A DNA stretch of 64,000 nt. It comes from Gemmatimonadota bacterium. Its GTDB lineage: Bacteria > Gemmatimonadota > Gemmatimonadetes > Gemmatimonadales > GWC2-71-9. This document shows, in pieces, positions 8,622-16,199 of this stretch. The first letter of the stretch is position 1. Every line of letters starts with the position of its first letter. The stretch is from NCBI GenBank assembly GCA_003169895.1, contig PNAE01000007.1, forward strand, positions 1,068,314 to 1,132,313, in the 5' to 3' direction. The translations under genes and the position numbers were made by a program. The notes under the pieces were generated by a model. That model was given only the letters and a program-made list of their open reading frames with translations. It was not told where the DNA came from and did not search any database.

Positions 8622-9481
8622 TGCAAGGCCAGGAAGTGGACATCGCCGAGATGATCTTCCATCACACGGGAGACTCGCACGAGCTCGAGTTCGAGCCGTT
8701 CGGGACGATTCACCTTCCCGCGTGGCAGCCGGTGCACATCGGATCGCTGTCGATCGACCTCTCACCCACCAAGTACGTGGTGTTTGCGATCCTCGCGGCG
8801 TTGATCGTCTACACGATGCTCAAGGTGGCGGCCGTCGGGATCGAGCGCGCCCGGCGCGCCGGGAAGGCGCCGGGCGGCTATGCTGGCGCAATGGAAGCGT
8901 TCGTGATCTGGGTCCGCGAAGAGGTCGCAATCGAGAACATCGGGCACGAGATGGGGCCGCGCTACGCTCCGCTGATCATGTCGTTCTTCTTCTTCATCCT
9001 GATTTGCAACCTGCTCGGCCTGTTGCCATGGGGCGGGTCGCCCACCGGCAATCTTGCCGTTACCGCGGCGCTCGCATTGATCGCGTTTGTTGCGATCGAA
9101 GTCGGCGGCATGCTCAAGCTCGGCTTCAAGGGATACATGGGGACGATCTTCCCCCACATTGACGGCCTGCCGCCCGTCGGCGCGAGGATCATGTCGATCG
9201 GTCTCGCACCGATCGAGGTGATGTCGAAGCTGGTGAAGCCGTTTGCGCTCACGGTCCGTCTGTTCGGCAACATGACCGCCGGCCATTTCGTCATCCTGGC
9301 GTTGTTCGGCATCGTATTCCTGTTTGGCCACCTCGGCGTTTTCAGCTACGGCATCGGTATCGTGACGGTGCTCGTCGTGGTTGGCGTGATGTTGCTTGAA
9401 CTGCTGGTCGCGGTGTTGCAGGCCTATGTCTTCGCGCTGCTGACCGCGGTGTTCATCGGATTGATGCAGCATGAGCACTAG
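8618..9481 (+). CDS. atpB: ATP synthase Fo subunit a
   Basis: The proton-channel half of Fo in the inner membrane. The 287-residue protein has a long polar N-terminus of about 55 residues and then five to six membrane helices. The diagnostic helix FALTVRLFGNMTAGH carries the essential arginine at R214, facing the c-ring. The family-typical LLELLVAVLQAYVFALL closes the protein. The N-terminal histidine/acid stretch (FHHTGDSHELEFEPFG) matches subunit a of deep-branching Gram-negative phyla. It is separated from atpE by an unusual 175-nt gap. Confidence 0.96.
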   Translation: MMQGQEVDIAEMIFHHTGDSHELEFEPFGTIHLPAWQPVHIGSLSIDLSPTKYVVFAILAALIVYTMLKVAAVGIERARRAGKAPGGYAGAMEAFVIWVREEVAIENIGHEMGPRYAPLIMSFFFFILICNLLGLLPWGGSPTGNLAVTAALALIAFVAIEVGGMLKLGFKGYMGTIFPHIDGLPPVGARIMSIGLAPIEVMSKLVKPFALTVRLFGNMTAGHFVILALFGIVFLFGHLGVFSYGIGIVTVLVVVGVMLLELLVAVLQAYVFALLTAVFIGLMQHEH

Positions 9482-9515
9482 GCCATCACTTCGGGCATCC
9501 CGCGGTGACGGTATC

Positions 9516-9536
9516 GGACAGCGATCGGCGCTGTCC
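9516..9536 (+). promoter_or_regulatory. Hairpin in the atpB-atpE intercistronic region
   Basis: GGACAGCG and CGCTGTCC form a perfect 8-bp stem with the 5-nt loop ATCGG. It lies early in the 175-nt gap before atpE and has no T-tract. It could stabilise or process the mRNA so that subunit c is made in excess; this role is inferred from position only. Confidence 0.45.
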
Positions 9537-9656
9537 TCGGAGGTTGGGAGCGATCCCGTTGACCTCCACCGAAAGGCCCCCGTTCCGGAAGAGACGGACG
9601 GCCTGACGAGCGATGCGATCACCAATCGATCTTCCACTGAAAACGGATAGACTGAC

Positions 9657-9938
9657 ATGCTGCTTGCCATGCTTCTGCAGGACCAGGCCACGCTCGTCGC
9701 CGGCGAAACCGGTTCCGGCTACGGCGCCCTTGGCGCTGGAATCGGAATGGGTCTGGCGGTCGTCGGCGCCGGTATCGGCCTCGGCCGCATCGGCGGCCAG
9801 GTGGCCGAGGCGATTGCGCGCCAGCCCGAGGCGACCGGTGCCGTTCGCGCCGCCGGCATTCTGTTCGCCGTGCTGCTTGAGGGCGTGACGATCATTGCGC
9901 TGGTGTTCTGCCTGTTGTTCAAACTGATGGTCAAGTAA
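9657..9938 (+). CDS. atpE: ATP synthase Fo subunit c
   Basis: The proteolipid of the rotor ring. The 93 residues contain two helices: an N-terminal glycine-rich helix (GAGIGMGLAVVGAGIGLG) and a C-terminal helix with the ion-binding glutamate E75 in LLEGVTII. The polar loop RQPEATG joins them. The residue after the carboxylate is Gly, not the Ser/Thr typical of sodium-binding c subunits, so proton coupling is favoured. The first 15 residues (MLLAMLLQDQATLVA) extend beyond the shortest c subunits. The ribosome-binding site is weak. Confidence 0.95.
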   Translation: MLLAMLLQDQATLVAGETGSGYGALGAGIGMGLAVVGAGIGLGRIGGQVAEAIARQPEATGAVRAAGILFAVLLEGVTIIALVFCLLFKLMVK

Positions 9939-9956
9939 CCGGCACGAGGTGTTCTG

Positions 9957-10469
9957 ATGGATACTCTTCCGGCACCGTTCCGACTCAATCCGGGTCTGAT
10001 GATCTGGACTTTGGTCGTATTCGGCATCCTGGCGGTCGTGCTCTGGAAGTCGCTGTACCCCACGATCCTCAAGGCCACGATCGATCGTGAGGCCCGGATC
10101 AAGAAGGACCTTGACGACGCCGAGCGATTGCGGGCGGAATCGGCGGCGGCGCTGGAAGAGCAGCGCCAGCTCCTGGCGAGCGCTCGCGGCGAAGCCACGG
10201 CGATCATCGCCGAGGCGCGTCAGGCCGCGGAGCGGGAGCGTTCGGCCGCGGTGGAGAAGACGCGGCAGGAGCAGGAAGACCTGTTGCACCGTGCCCGGCG
10301 CGAGATCGAAGCCGAACGGGAGCGCGCCGTGGCTGATATCCGCCGCGAAGCGGTGGACATCGCGATTGCGGCGGCCGGCAAGGTGGTCGGTGCGCGGCTC
10401 GACGCTGCCGCTGATCGCAAGATTGTCGAGGAGTACATCGGGTCGATTGGCACCGGGGCGCGCGGGTGA
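9957..10469 (+). CDS. atpF: ATP synthase Fo subunit b
   Basis: The peripheral stalk of the ATP synthase. The 170-residue protein has one membrane anchor (about 13-33, MIWTLVVFGILAVVLW) and then a long charged alpha-helix rich in Ala, Arg, Glu and Gln, predicted to form the right-handed coiled coil that dimerises and binds delta. The GAGGTG ribosome-binding site is clear. It overlaps atpH by 4 nt (GTGA). Only one b gene is present, with no b' copy, as in non-photosynthetic bacteria. Confidence 0.93.
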   Translation: MDTLPAPFRLNPGLMIWTLVVFGILAVVLWKSLYPTILKATIDREARIKKDLDDAERLRAESAAALEEQRQLLASARGEATAIIAEARQAAERERSAAVEKTRQEQEDLLHRARREIEAERERAVADIRREAVDIAIAAAGKVVGARLDAAADRKIVEEYIGSIGTGARG

Positions 10470-10999
10470 GGGATGTCACGATCGCCCGCAACTATGCCGA
10501 GACGCTGCTGGCGCTCGCGGAGCACGGCGACGCGCTGGAGCAATGGGGCACTCGCATCGACATGACCGCGGCGGCGTTCAGCACGGCGTCGATCGAGGCA
10601 GTGCTGATGTCACCGCGGGTGCCTCGCGATCGCAAGATCGCGTTGGTCACCGAGGCCTTGCACGACTATCCCCGCCCGTTCTCACTCTTCGTGGCCGCGG
10701 TGATTCGGCGCGGACGCCAGATGCTGCTCGGCCAGATCGCCGATGAATACCACACCCTCGTCGACGTGAAGATGAATCGTGTCCGGGCCGGCGTGACCGT
10801 GGCGCGCGACATCGATGCGCTCGCTCGTCAGGTGATCATCGAGCGGTTGTCGAAGGCAATCGGAAAGAACGTGATCGCCGGGTTCACGACAGATCCGGCG
10901 TTGCTGGGTGGCGTGGTGATCCGCGTCGGTGACCGGATCTATGACGGGTCGGTGCGCAAGCGGCTCGCCGGGTTGCGGCACAAGCTGCTGACGACGTAG
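10466..10999 (+). CDS. atpH: ATP synthase subunit delta
   Basis: Joins the peripheral stalk to the top of F1. The 177-residue protein has the OSCP/delta architecture: an N-terminal six-helix domain beginning IARNYAETLLALAE, and a C-terminal region with LLGGVVIRVGDRIYDGSVRKRL, the family signature. It begins at a GTG overlapping atpF. It is the last atp gene here: atpA, atpG, atpD and atpC do not follow, so F1 must be completed from another locus. Confidence 0.94.
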   Translation: MRDVTIARNYAETLLALAEHGDALEQWGTRIDMTAAAFSTASIEAVLMSPRVPRDRKIALVTEALHDYPRPFSLFVAAVIRRGRQMLLGQIADEYHTLVDVKMNRVRAGVTVARDIDALARQVIIERLSKAIGKNVIAGFTTDPALLGGVVIRVGDRIYDGSVRKRLAGLRHKLLTT

Positions 11000-11021
11000 C
11001 GATTGCCGTGGGAGTGCAGGG

Positions 11022-11053
11022 AAGTGCTGCTCGGGAAATCGGGCGGCACTTTT
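11022..11053 (+). terminator. Possible intrinsic terminator after atpH
   Basis: AAGTGCTG pairs with CGGCACTT (8 bp including one G-T pair), followed by TTTC. It lies 22 nt past the atpH stop and would end the truncated atp operon. The T-run is short, so efficiency is uncertain. Confidence 0.45.
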
Positions 11054-11193
11054 CATTGGTGCAGTGGCCGCCATTCTTGCCGACGACGGTGTGCAGCTCG
11101 CAAGCAGCGGAACGTGGCTGACGGGGCCCGGCAAGGAAGAATGCGTCCTCCGCATCCCCGGCCGGCTCCGCGGCAACCGCCACCTGGTGTCGC

Positions 11194-11205
11194 TAACTTT
11201 CCGGC
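11194..11205 (+). promoter_or_regulatory. -10 box giving a leaderless start for the M1 peptidase gene
   Basis: TAACTT (11194-11199) lies 6 nt before the GTG at 11206. No good -35 is visible at 16-18 nt. There is no Shine-Dalgarno sequence before this GTG, consistent with a leaderless message. Confidence 0.45.
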
Positions 11206-14200
11206 GTGCTCATCTCAATCATCGGCCTGTTCGCACTGCAGCAGCTTCCGGCGCCAGCCGCCGGCCCCGCGCCGTACTGGCAGCAGCGGGTCGTGTACCA
11301 GATCAACGCCCGCCTCGACGAACCGTCGCAAACGCTCGCTGGCGACGAGCGCGTCACGTACATCAACCATTCGCCCGATACGCTGCGCACCATCTCATTC
11401 CACCTCTATCTCAATGCGTTCCGGCCCGGGTCGCGCTGGAGCGATGCCGATAGCGCGGAGCGGAGGCGGCGGTTCAACGATCTCAAGGACCCGGATTACG
11501 GCTTCAATCACGTCCGCAACGTGAAGGTGGATGGCGTAGCGGTCGATCCGGCCTGGCCGTTTGGGCGCGACTCGACGATCGTGCGCTTCACGTTGCCGCG
11601 GGCCCTTCCGCCCGGCGACTCGATGGTGGTCACGATGGATTGGGACGCGCGGACGTCGATTCCGCCCCGGCGCCAGGGCCGGCGCGGCAGGTCATACGAT
11701 TTCGCGCAGTGGTATCCCAAGGTGGTGGTGTACGACAAGTACGGCTGGGAAGAGCACGCGTTGTATCCGGCGGGTGAATTCTATGGTGAGTTCGGCGATT
11801 TCTTCGTCAAGCTGGATGTGCCGAAGGACCAGGTGGTGGGAGCGACGGGTGTTCCGGTGTGTGGCGACCCGGGGTGGGCCGGTGCCAATCGTGACCCATC
11901 AAGCAGAGTCGATCGTGGTTGGGACGTCGCCGGCGGCGTCGCGTACCTGCCGGTTGACGCCATTGGCGGCGACCCGTCGTCATGCAGCGCCCATGGCGCG
12001 GCGATGCGGATCTCGCTCGACACGACCAGTGGACGCAAGCAATTGCTCTGGGTCGCCCGCGACGTCCACAACTTTGCCATGACGATGTCGCCCGACTATC
12101 GCTACGAAGGCGGCGAGTGGAACGGCATTCTGATCCATGTTCTCTACCAGCCCGGCGATGAACAGACCTGGGGCGGCGGCATCGTCGTCAACAACACGAT
12201 CACCACACTCAAGTGGCTCGATTTCATCTTCGGCCGGTATCCGTGGCCGCAAATGACCGTGGCGCACCGGATCGAAGGTGGCGGCACCGAGTTCCCGATG
12301 ATGCAGATGAACGGATCGCCTTCGCTGGGTCTCAACCTGCATGAAGGCGGTCACAGCTATCTCATGGGGATCCTGGCCAACAACGAGTGGAAGGAAGGAT
12401 GGATGGACGAGGGATTCACCTCGTTCCAGACTTCCTGGTACGAAGCGATCCAGGCACACAACGACGGCGCGGTGCGCAACCTCGAAGCGGGAATCCTGCT
12501 CGGCGACCTGGATGACGAATCGCAACCGGTGTCCACCGTGAGCGACAAGTTCCGCGACTTCAGCACCTACAACAACATGATCTACAGTCGCGGCGAGTTG
12601 TTCCTTGAGGAGCTGCGGCGGATGGTGGGCGACTCGACCATGCTCGAGATCCTGCACCGCTACTATGCCCGCTGGAGGCTGCGGCACGTCGACGAAGACG
12701 CCTTCAAGTCCGTCGCCGAGGAAGTCTCGCACCGCGACCTGTCGACCTTTTTTGCGCAATGGCTGCACGACGTCGACCTGACCGACTACGCCATTCACCG
12801 CGCGCGTCGAGAAGCGACGCCGGCCGGGTGGCGAACAACCGTCGACCTGGCGCGAAGGGCGCCGGGACAGTTTCCGGTGACGGTCGCCGTGTACGGCGCG
12901 AGCGATACTGGGTACGTCACGGCTGACGGCGTCGCCGAACGCGAACCGGTCGTCGTGATGACGCGAAGCAAGCCACGCCGTGTGATGCTGGATCCGTCCG
13001 TGATCTCGCACGACTGGAACATGCTGAACAATCAGTACACGTTCGGTTCGCTGCCACGATGGTTGTCCGGTCGTGACGCGCCGACGCACGTCTATTTCGA
13101 CACATATTTCTCGCCCCAGGCAAGTCGCGACCACCTCACCGTAGGCATCATGCCGACGCTCTGGTACAACGACGTGGGTGGTGCCACGATCGGCCTGCGC
13201 AGTCGCGATGACTATCTCGGCCGTTTCGAACAGAACGTCGTGTCGGAGTTTTGCGGCCTCCGCCACTTCGGTTCGGGTGGGCACGACCTCGATACCTGCG
13301 GCCTTTCCGTCTCGCTCGGCAACCCGACCTGGTGGCGCATGCCGAACGTCTCGGAGCGTCTCGGCGCGTTCCGCTATGAAGGCCGCGCCGGCGCCAGCGT
13401 GAGCCTGGAGCGGGTCCGGGCGGCGCATATCGGCTTCGGCCCCACGCACACGCTCGGCGGCTCGATCCAGTGGTTGGCGACCTACGACATGGCGTACCTG
13501 CCGCTAACGCTCTGGGACGACGGCGGCTCGGCTGAAGCCGCGATTTGGTGGGGCGTGTCTGATACGCGCGGCGGCTGGGGCCTCACGCTCAAGGCGACGG
13601 CCGCGGCAGGCGTGATGTATCGCAGTCCCGGCGGCGGGTTCACGACGACCCGGCGGTACGACGCAGAGGCATATGCCCGTCCGGAATTGACCGCGCTGGC
13701 GATCCGCCCGATCGGGAAGCGGAGCACTCTCCGCGTCCGTGCTTACGCCGCCGCGGTGTTCAGCGCGGACCCGGTGTTGTCGCAACGCCGCATCTTCGTT
13801 GCCGGGGCGGATCCGTACCAGTCGATGTCAAACCCGTTCGTGCGTTCGGTCGGCGCACCGCTGTTGCGCGACGACTGCTGGTGCCGCTGGCACACGCCGG
13901 GCGACGGGAACCTGCGTGGCTACGATCAGGCATTCTCCACCGATCGCCTCGCGACGATCAACGCGGAATTCGAGACGACGCTCGTCCGGACAAAGCGCGC
14001 GTTCGTGAGTCGCGCTGGCCTGGCGCTGTTTGGTGATGCCGGGACGATGGGCCGAGCGCGCGGCATTGGCGGTGTGGGTGATTCGGCGACGCTGCCGGTA
14101 TCCGACCGCTGGCTCGCCGACGCCGGTGTCGGCGTCCGGCTGACGCAGCGCATCGGTCGCACCAGCTGGACCACCCGGCTCGATTTTCCGATCTACGTCA

Positions 14201-14286
14201 GCGACCCCCAGTACGCGTTCGCGCACCGGCTGACGGCGATCGGCTTCAATCGGCTGATCGTGTCGCTGGCGCCGGTGATTCGATGA
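11206..14286 (+). CDS. Secreted M1-family metallopeptidase with long C-terminal beta-rich region
   Basis: A 1026-residue zinc metallopeptidase of the gluzincin M1 family, probably exported through a short signal peptide ending near AAG (residue 20). Residues 30-240 form the beta-sandwich N-terminal domain. The exopeptidase motif appears as GGGTEFPMM. The zinc site is H379-E-G-G-H383 with E402 in MDEGF at the correct 18-residue spacing. After about residue 600 the sequence turns into Tyr/Trp/Arg-rich alternating strands resembling an outer-membrane beta-barrel, unusual for classical aminopeptidase N, so the enzyme may be surface-anchored. It heads an overlapping operon that runs to 17641. Confidence 0.85.
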   Translation: MLISIIGLFALQQLPAPAAGPAPYWQQRVVYQINARLDEPSQTLAGDERVTYINHSPDTLRTISFHLYLNAFRPGSRWSDADSAERRRRFNDLKDPDYGFNHVRNVKVDGVAVDPAWPFGRDSTIVRFTLPRALPPGDSMVVTMDWDARTSIPPRRQGRRGRSYDFAQWYPKVVVYDKYGWEEHALYPAGEFYGEFGDFFVKLDVPKDQVVGATGVPVCGDPGWAGANRDPSSRVDRGWDVAGGVAYLPVDAIGGDPSSCSAHGAAMRISLDTTSGRKQLLWVARDVHNFAMTMSPDYRYEGGEWNGILIHVLYQPGDEQTWGGGIVVNNTITTLKWLDFIFGRYPWPQMTVAHRIEGGGTEFPMMQMNGSPSLGLNLHEGGHSYLMGILANNEWKEGWMDEGFTSFQTSWYEAIQAHNDGAVRNLEAGILLGDLDDESQPVSTVSDKFRDFSTYNNMIYSRGELFLEELRRMVGDSTMLEILHRYYARWRLRHVDEDAFKSVAEEVSHRDLSTFFAQWLHDVDLTDYAIHRARREATPAGWRTTVDLARRAPGQFPVTVAVYGASDTGYVTADGVAEREPVVVMTRSKPRRVMLDPSVISHDWNMLNNQYTFGSLPRWLSGRDAPTHVYFDTYFSPQASRDHLTVGIMPTLWYNDVGGATIGLRSRDDYLGRFEQNVVSEFCGLRHFGSGGHDLDTCGLSVSLGNPTWWRMPNVSERLGAFRYEGRAGASVSLERVRAAHIGFGPTHTLGGSIQWLATYDMAYLPLTLWDDGGSAEAAIWWGVSDTRGGWGLTLKATAAAGVMYRSPGGGFTTTRRYDAEAYARPELTALAIRPIGKRSTLRVRAYAAAVFSADPVLSQRRIFVAGADPYQSMSNPFVRSVGAPLLRDDCWCRWHTPGDGNLRGYDQAFSTDRLATINAEFETTLVRTKRAFVSRAGLALFGDAGTMGRARGIGGVGDSATLPVSDRWLADAGVGVRLTQRIGRTSWTTRLDFPIYVSDPQYAFAHRLTAIGFNRLIVSLAPVIR

Positions 14287-14855
14287 AGGACCTGAGCGGC
14301 AATCGCCGCAACTTTCTCCGGCGGGCCTTTGGCGGCGCGATTGATCACGTGGCGCGCGTCACGGAAGACCGGCTGGTGCAGCGGCGCTATGTCCGTCCGC
14401 CGGGCGCACTCCCTGAAATGGGCTTCCTGGCCGCATGTACTCGTTGCGGTGCATGCGCGGCAGCCTGCCCGCCTGCAGCCATCCGGTACGCCGGTCCCGA
14501 AGGCGGTCTGGCGGCGGGGACGCCATATCTCGAGCCGGATCAGGTGGCGTGTGTCGCGTGCACCGACATGCCGTGCGCCGTCAGCTGTCCCACCGACGCA
14601 CTGATCGTTCCCCCGTCCGGCTGGACCGGCTTGCACCTCGGCCGGATCACGTTCCACCCCGAACGCTGCATTACGTTCCGGGGCGACGCGTGTGCCATCT
14701 GCGTGCAGGCGTGTCCGATCGGGCCCGCCGCCCTGGCACTGGACACGGAAGGGCGACCGGTACTCAAGCTTGAAGGGTGCGTTGCCTGCGGCGTCTGCGT
14801 ACGCGAGTGTCCCACGCTGCCGTCGTCACTCACCTTTGCACCGTTGGAGCGCTGA
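14283..14855 (+). CDS. Polyferredoxin with four 4Fe-4S motifs (NapG/MauM-like)
   Basis: A 190-residue iron-sulfur protein. Four cysteine groups appear in order: CTRCGACAAACP, CVACTDMPCAVSCP, CAICVQACP and CVACGVCVRECP, enough for four [4Fe-4S] clusters. The arrangement and the N-terminal NRRNFLRRAF stretch, a weak Tat-like element, resemble NapG/MauM periplasmic electron carriers. No nap or mau genes are nearby, so the redox partner is unknown. It overlaps the peptidase gene by 4 nt and the cupin gene by 1 nt. Confidence 0.88.
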   Translation: MKDLSGNRRNFLRRAFGGAIDHVARVTEDRLVQRRYVRPPGALPEMGFLAACTRCGACAAACPPAAIRYAGPEGGLAAGTPYLEPDQVACVACTDMPCAVSCPTDALIVPPSGWTGLHLGRITFHPERCITFRGDACAICVQACPIGPAALALDTEGRPVLKLEGCVACGVCVRECPTLPSSLTFAPLER

Positions 14856-15211
14856 TGGGAGACGTGCCTCGCCGGGTCGAGAAGCCGTGGGGATACGAAT
14901 TGATCTGGGCGCACACCGACCGGTATGTCGGCAAGGTCCTGCACGTCAAGGCGGGCCATCTCCTGTCGATCCAGTATCACAACCGGAAGGACGAGACGAT
15001 GCACGTGCTGTCGGGAGAGTTGATCCTGCGGACCTGGCCGACACGCGACGCGGCGCCCGTCGAGCGGGCGTTCCGGCGGGGCGACTCGGTGCACATTCCC
15101 GCGCCGACCATCCACCAGATCGAAGCGGTGACCGACAGCGACGTCCTTGAGGCGTCGACCCCGGAACTCGATGACCTGGTCCGGATCACGGACCGGTACG
15201 GGAGAAGCTGA
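14855..15211 (+). CDS. Cupin-domain protein, phosphomannose isomerase type II-like
   Basis: A 118-residue single-domain cupin. The real start is the ATG at 14855 (MGDVPRRVEKPWGYE), which overlaps the ferredoxin stop as TGATG; the track ORF adds 26 spurious residues. KPWGYELIW and the metal-binding segment around QYHNRKDETMHVLSGE are characteristic of the C-terminal domain of type II mannose-6-phosphate isomerases, with the second cupin motif in HIPAPTIHQIEA. The nucleotidyltransferase directly downstream supports a role in sugar-phosphate or NDP-sugar metabolism. Confidence 0.83.
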   Translation: MGDVPRRVEKPWGYELIWAHTDRYVGKVLHVKAGHLLSIQYHNRKDETMHVLSGELILRTWPTRDAAPVERAFRRGDSVHIPAPTIHQIEAVTDSDVLEASTPELDDLVRITDRYGRS

Positions 15212-15215
15212 ACCG

Positions 15216-16199
15216 ATGCAGGTCATCATTCCGCTGGCAGGCAAGGGCACGCGACTGCGGCCGCACACCCATCTCGTTCCCAAGGCGATGCTCAAGGTGG
15301 CCGGCCGGCCGGTGATCGACTGGGTGATGGACCGGCTCAAGGGCCTCCACATCGAAGAGTTGATCTTCATCACCGGCCACCTCAAGGAGCAGGTGGAGGA
15401 GTACGCGCGGGCCAACTACGTCACGGCGTCCCGATTCATCGAACAGAAGGTGCAGGACGGCACTGCGGGTGCGGTGAACCTGGCCCGGCCATACGTGCAC
15501 GGACCGGTGCTGATCATCTTTGTCGATACGGTGTTCGAGGCCGACCTGTCGCTGGCGGAAACCACCACCGCCGACGGCATCATCTGGGCCAAGGAAGTCG
15601 ATGACTATCAGCGCTTCGGCGTGGTAGTTACCGACGCCGACGGCTACATGACTCGCATCATCGAAAAGCCGAGCGAGCCGGTGTCGAAGCTGGCCAATAT
15701 CGGTCTGTACTTCGTGCGTGATGTCGCGGCCCTGTGGCGCGGCATCGATGCCGTACTCACGGCGGCACCGAACAAGGGCGAGTACTACCTGACCGACGCC
15801 TTCCAGCACATGATCGATCACGGCAGCAGGATCCTGACGGCCGAAGTCGGCGGCTGGTACGACTGCGGCCAGCTCGAAACCACGCTGGAGACCAACGGTC
15901 TCCTGCTCGAGCAGGGCGCCGCCCGGCACCCCCGTGTGGGGCCCGACGTGCGGCTGGTCGAACCGGTCCTGATCGAGGAGAACTGCACGCTGGAGCGCTG
16001 CACCGTGGGGCCGAACGTGACGGTGGACCGCGGCTCGGTGATCCGTGACGCCGCGGTGGCCAACGCGATCATCGGCCCCGATTGCACCATTGAGCGCTCG
16101 ACCCTGACGCACGCCATGCTCGGCGAACGGGTGCGGGTGACGGACTTTACCGGTTCGGGCACGTTCGGTGCCCACAGCGAGATCGCGGGGCGGGCATGA
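15216..16199 (+). CDS. Sugar-1-phosphate nucleotidyltransferase with left-handed beta-helix tail
   Basis: Makes an NDP-sugar from a sugar 1-phosphate and an NTP. The ATG at 15216 follows GGAG by a good distance and begins MQVIIPLAGKGTRLRPHT, the nucleotide-binding signature of glucose-1-phosphate thymidylyl/uridylyltransferases. A catalytic lysine is expected at VPKAMLKV, and FVDTVFEAD supplies the metal-binding aspartate. The core ends near residue 240. The C-terminal 85 residues have hexapeptide-like spacing (VGPDVRLVEPVLIEENC), a short left-handed beta-helix as in RmlA-like/GlmU-like proteins. The base and sugar specificity cannot be read. Confidence 0.87.
   Translation: MQVIIPLAGKGTRLRPHTHLVPKAMLKVAGRPVIDWVMDRLKGLHIEELIFITGHLKEQVEEYARANYVTASRFIEQKVQDGTAGAVNLARPYVHGPVLIIFVDTVFEADLSLAETTTADGIIWAKEVDDYQRFGVVVTDADGYMTRIIEKPSEPVSKLANIGLYFVRDVAALWRGIDAVLTAAPNKGEYYLTDAFQHMIDHGSRILTAEVGGWYDCGQLETTLETNGLLLEQGAARHPRVGPDVRLVEPVLIEENCTLERCTVGPNVTVDRGSVIRDAAVANAIIGPDCTIERSTLTHAMLGERVRVTDFTGSGTFGAHSEIAGRA

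Noticed and set aside
11980-13449. 489-residue reverse ORF within the M1 peptidase gene
   Set aside because: Antisense shadow of a recognised gene; composition is typical of high-GC antisense frames.
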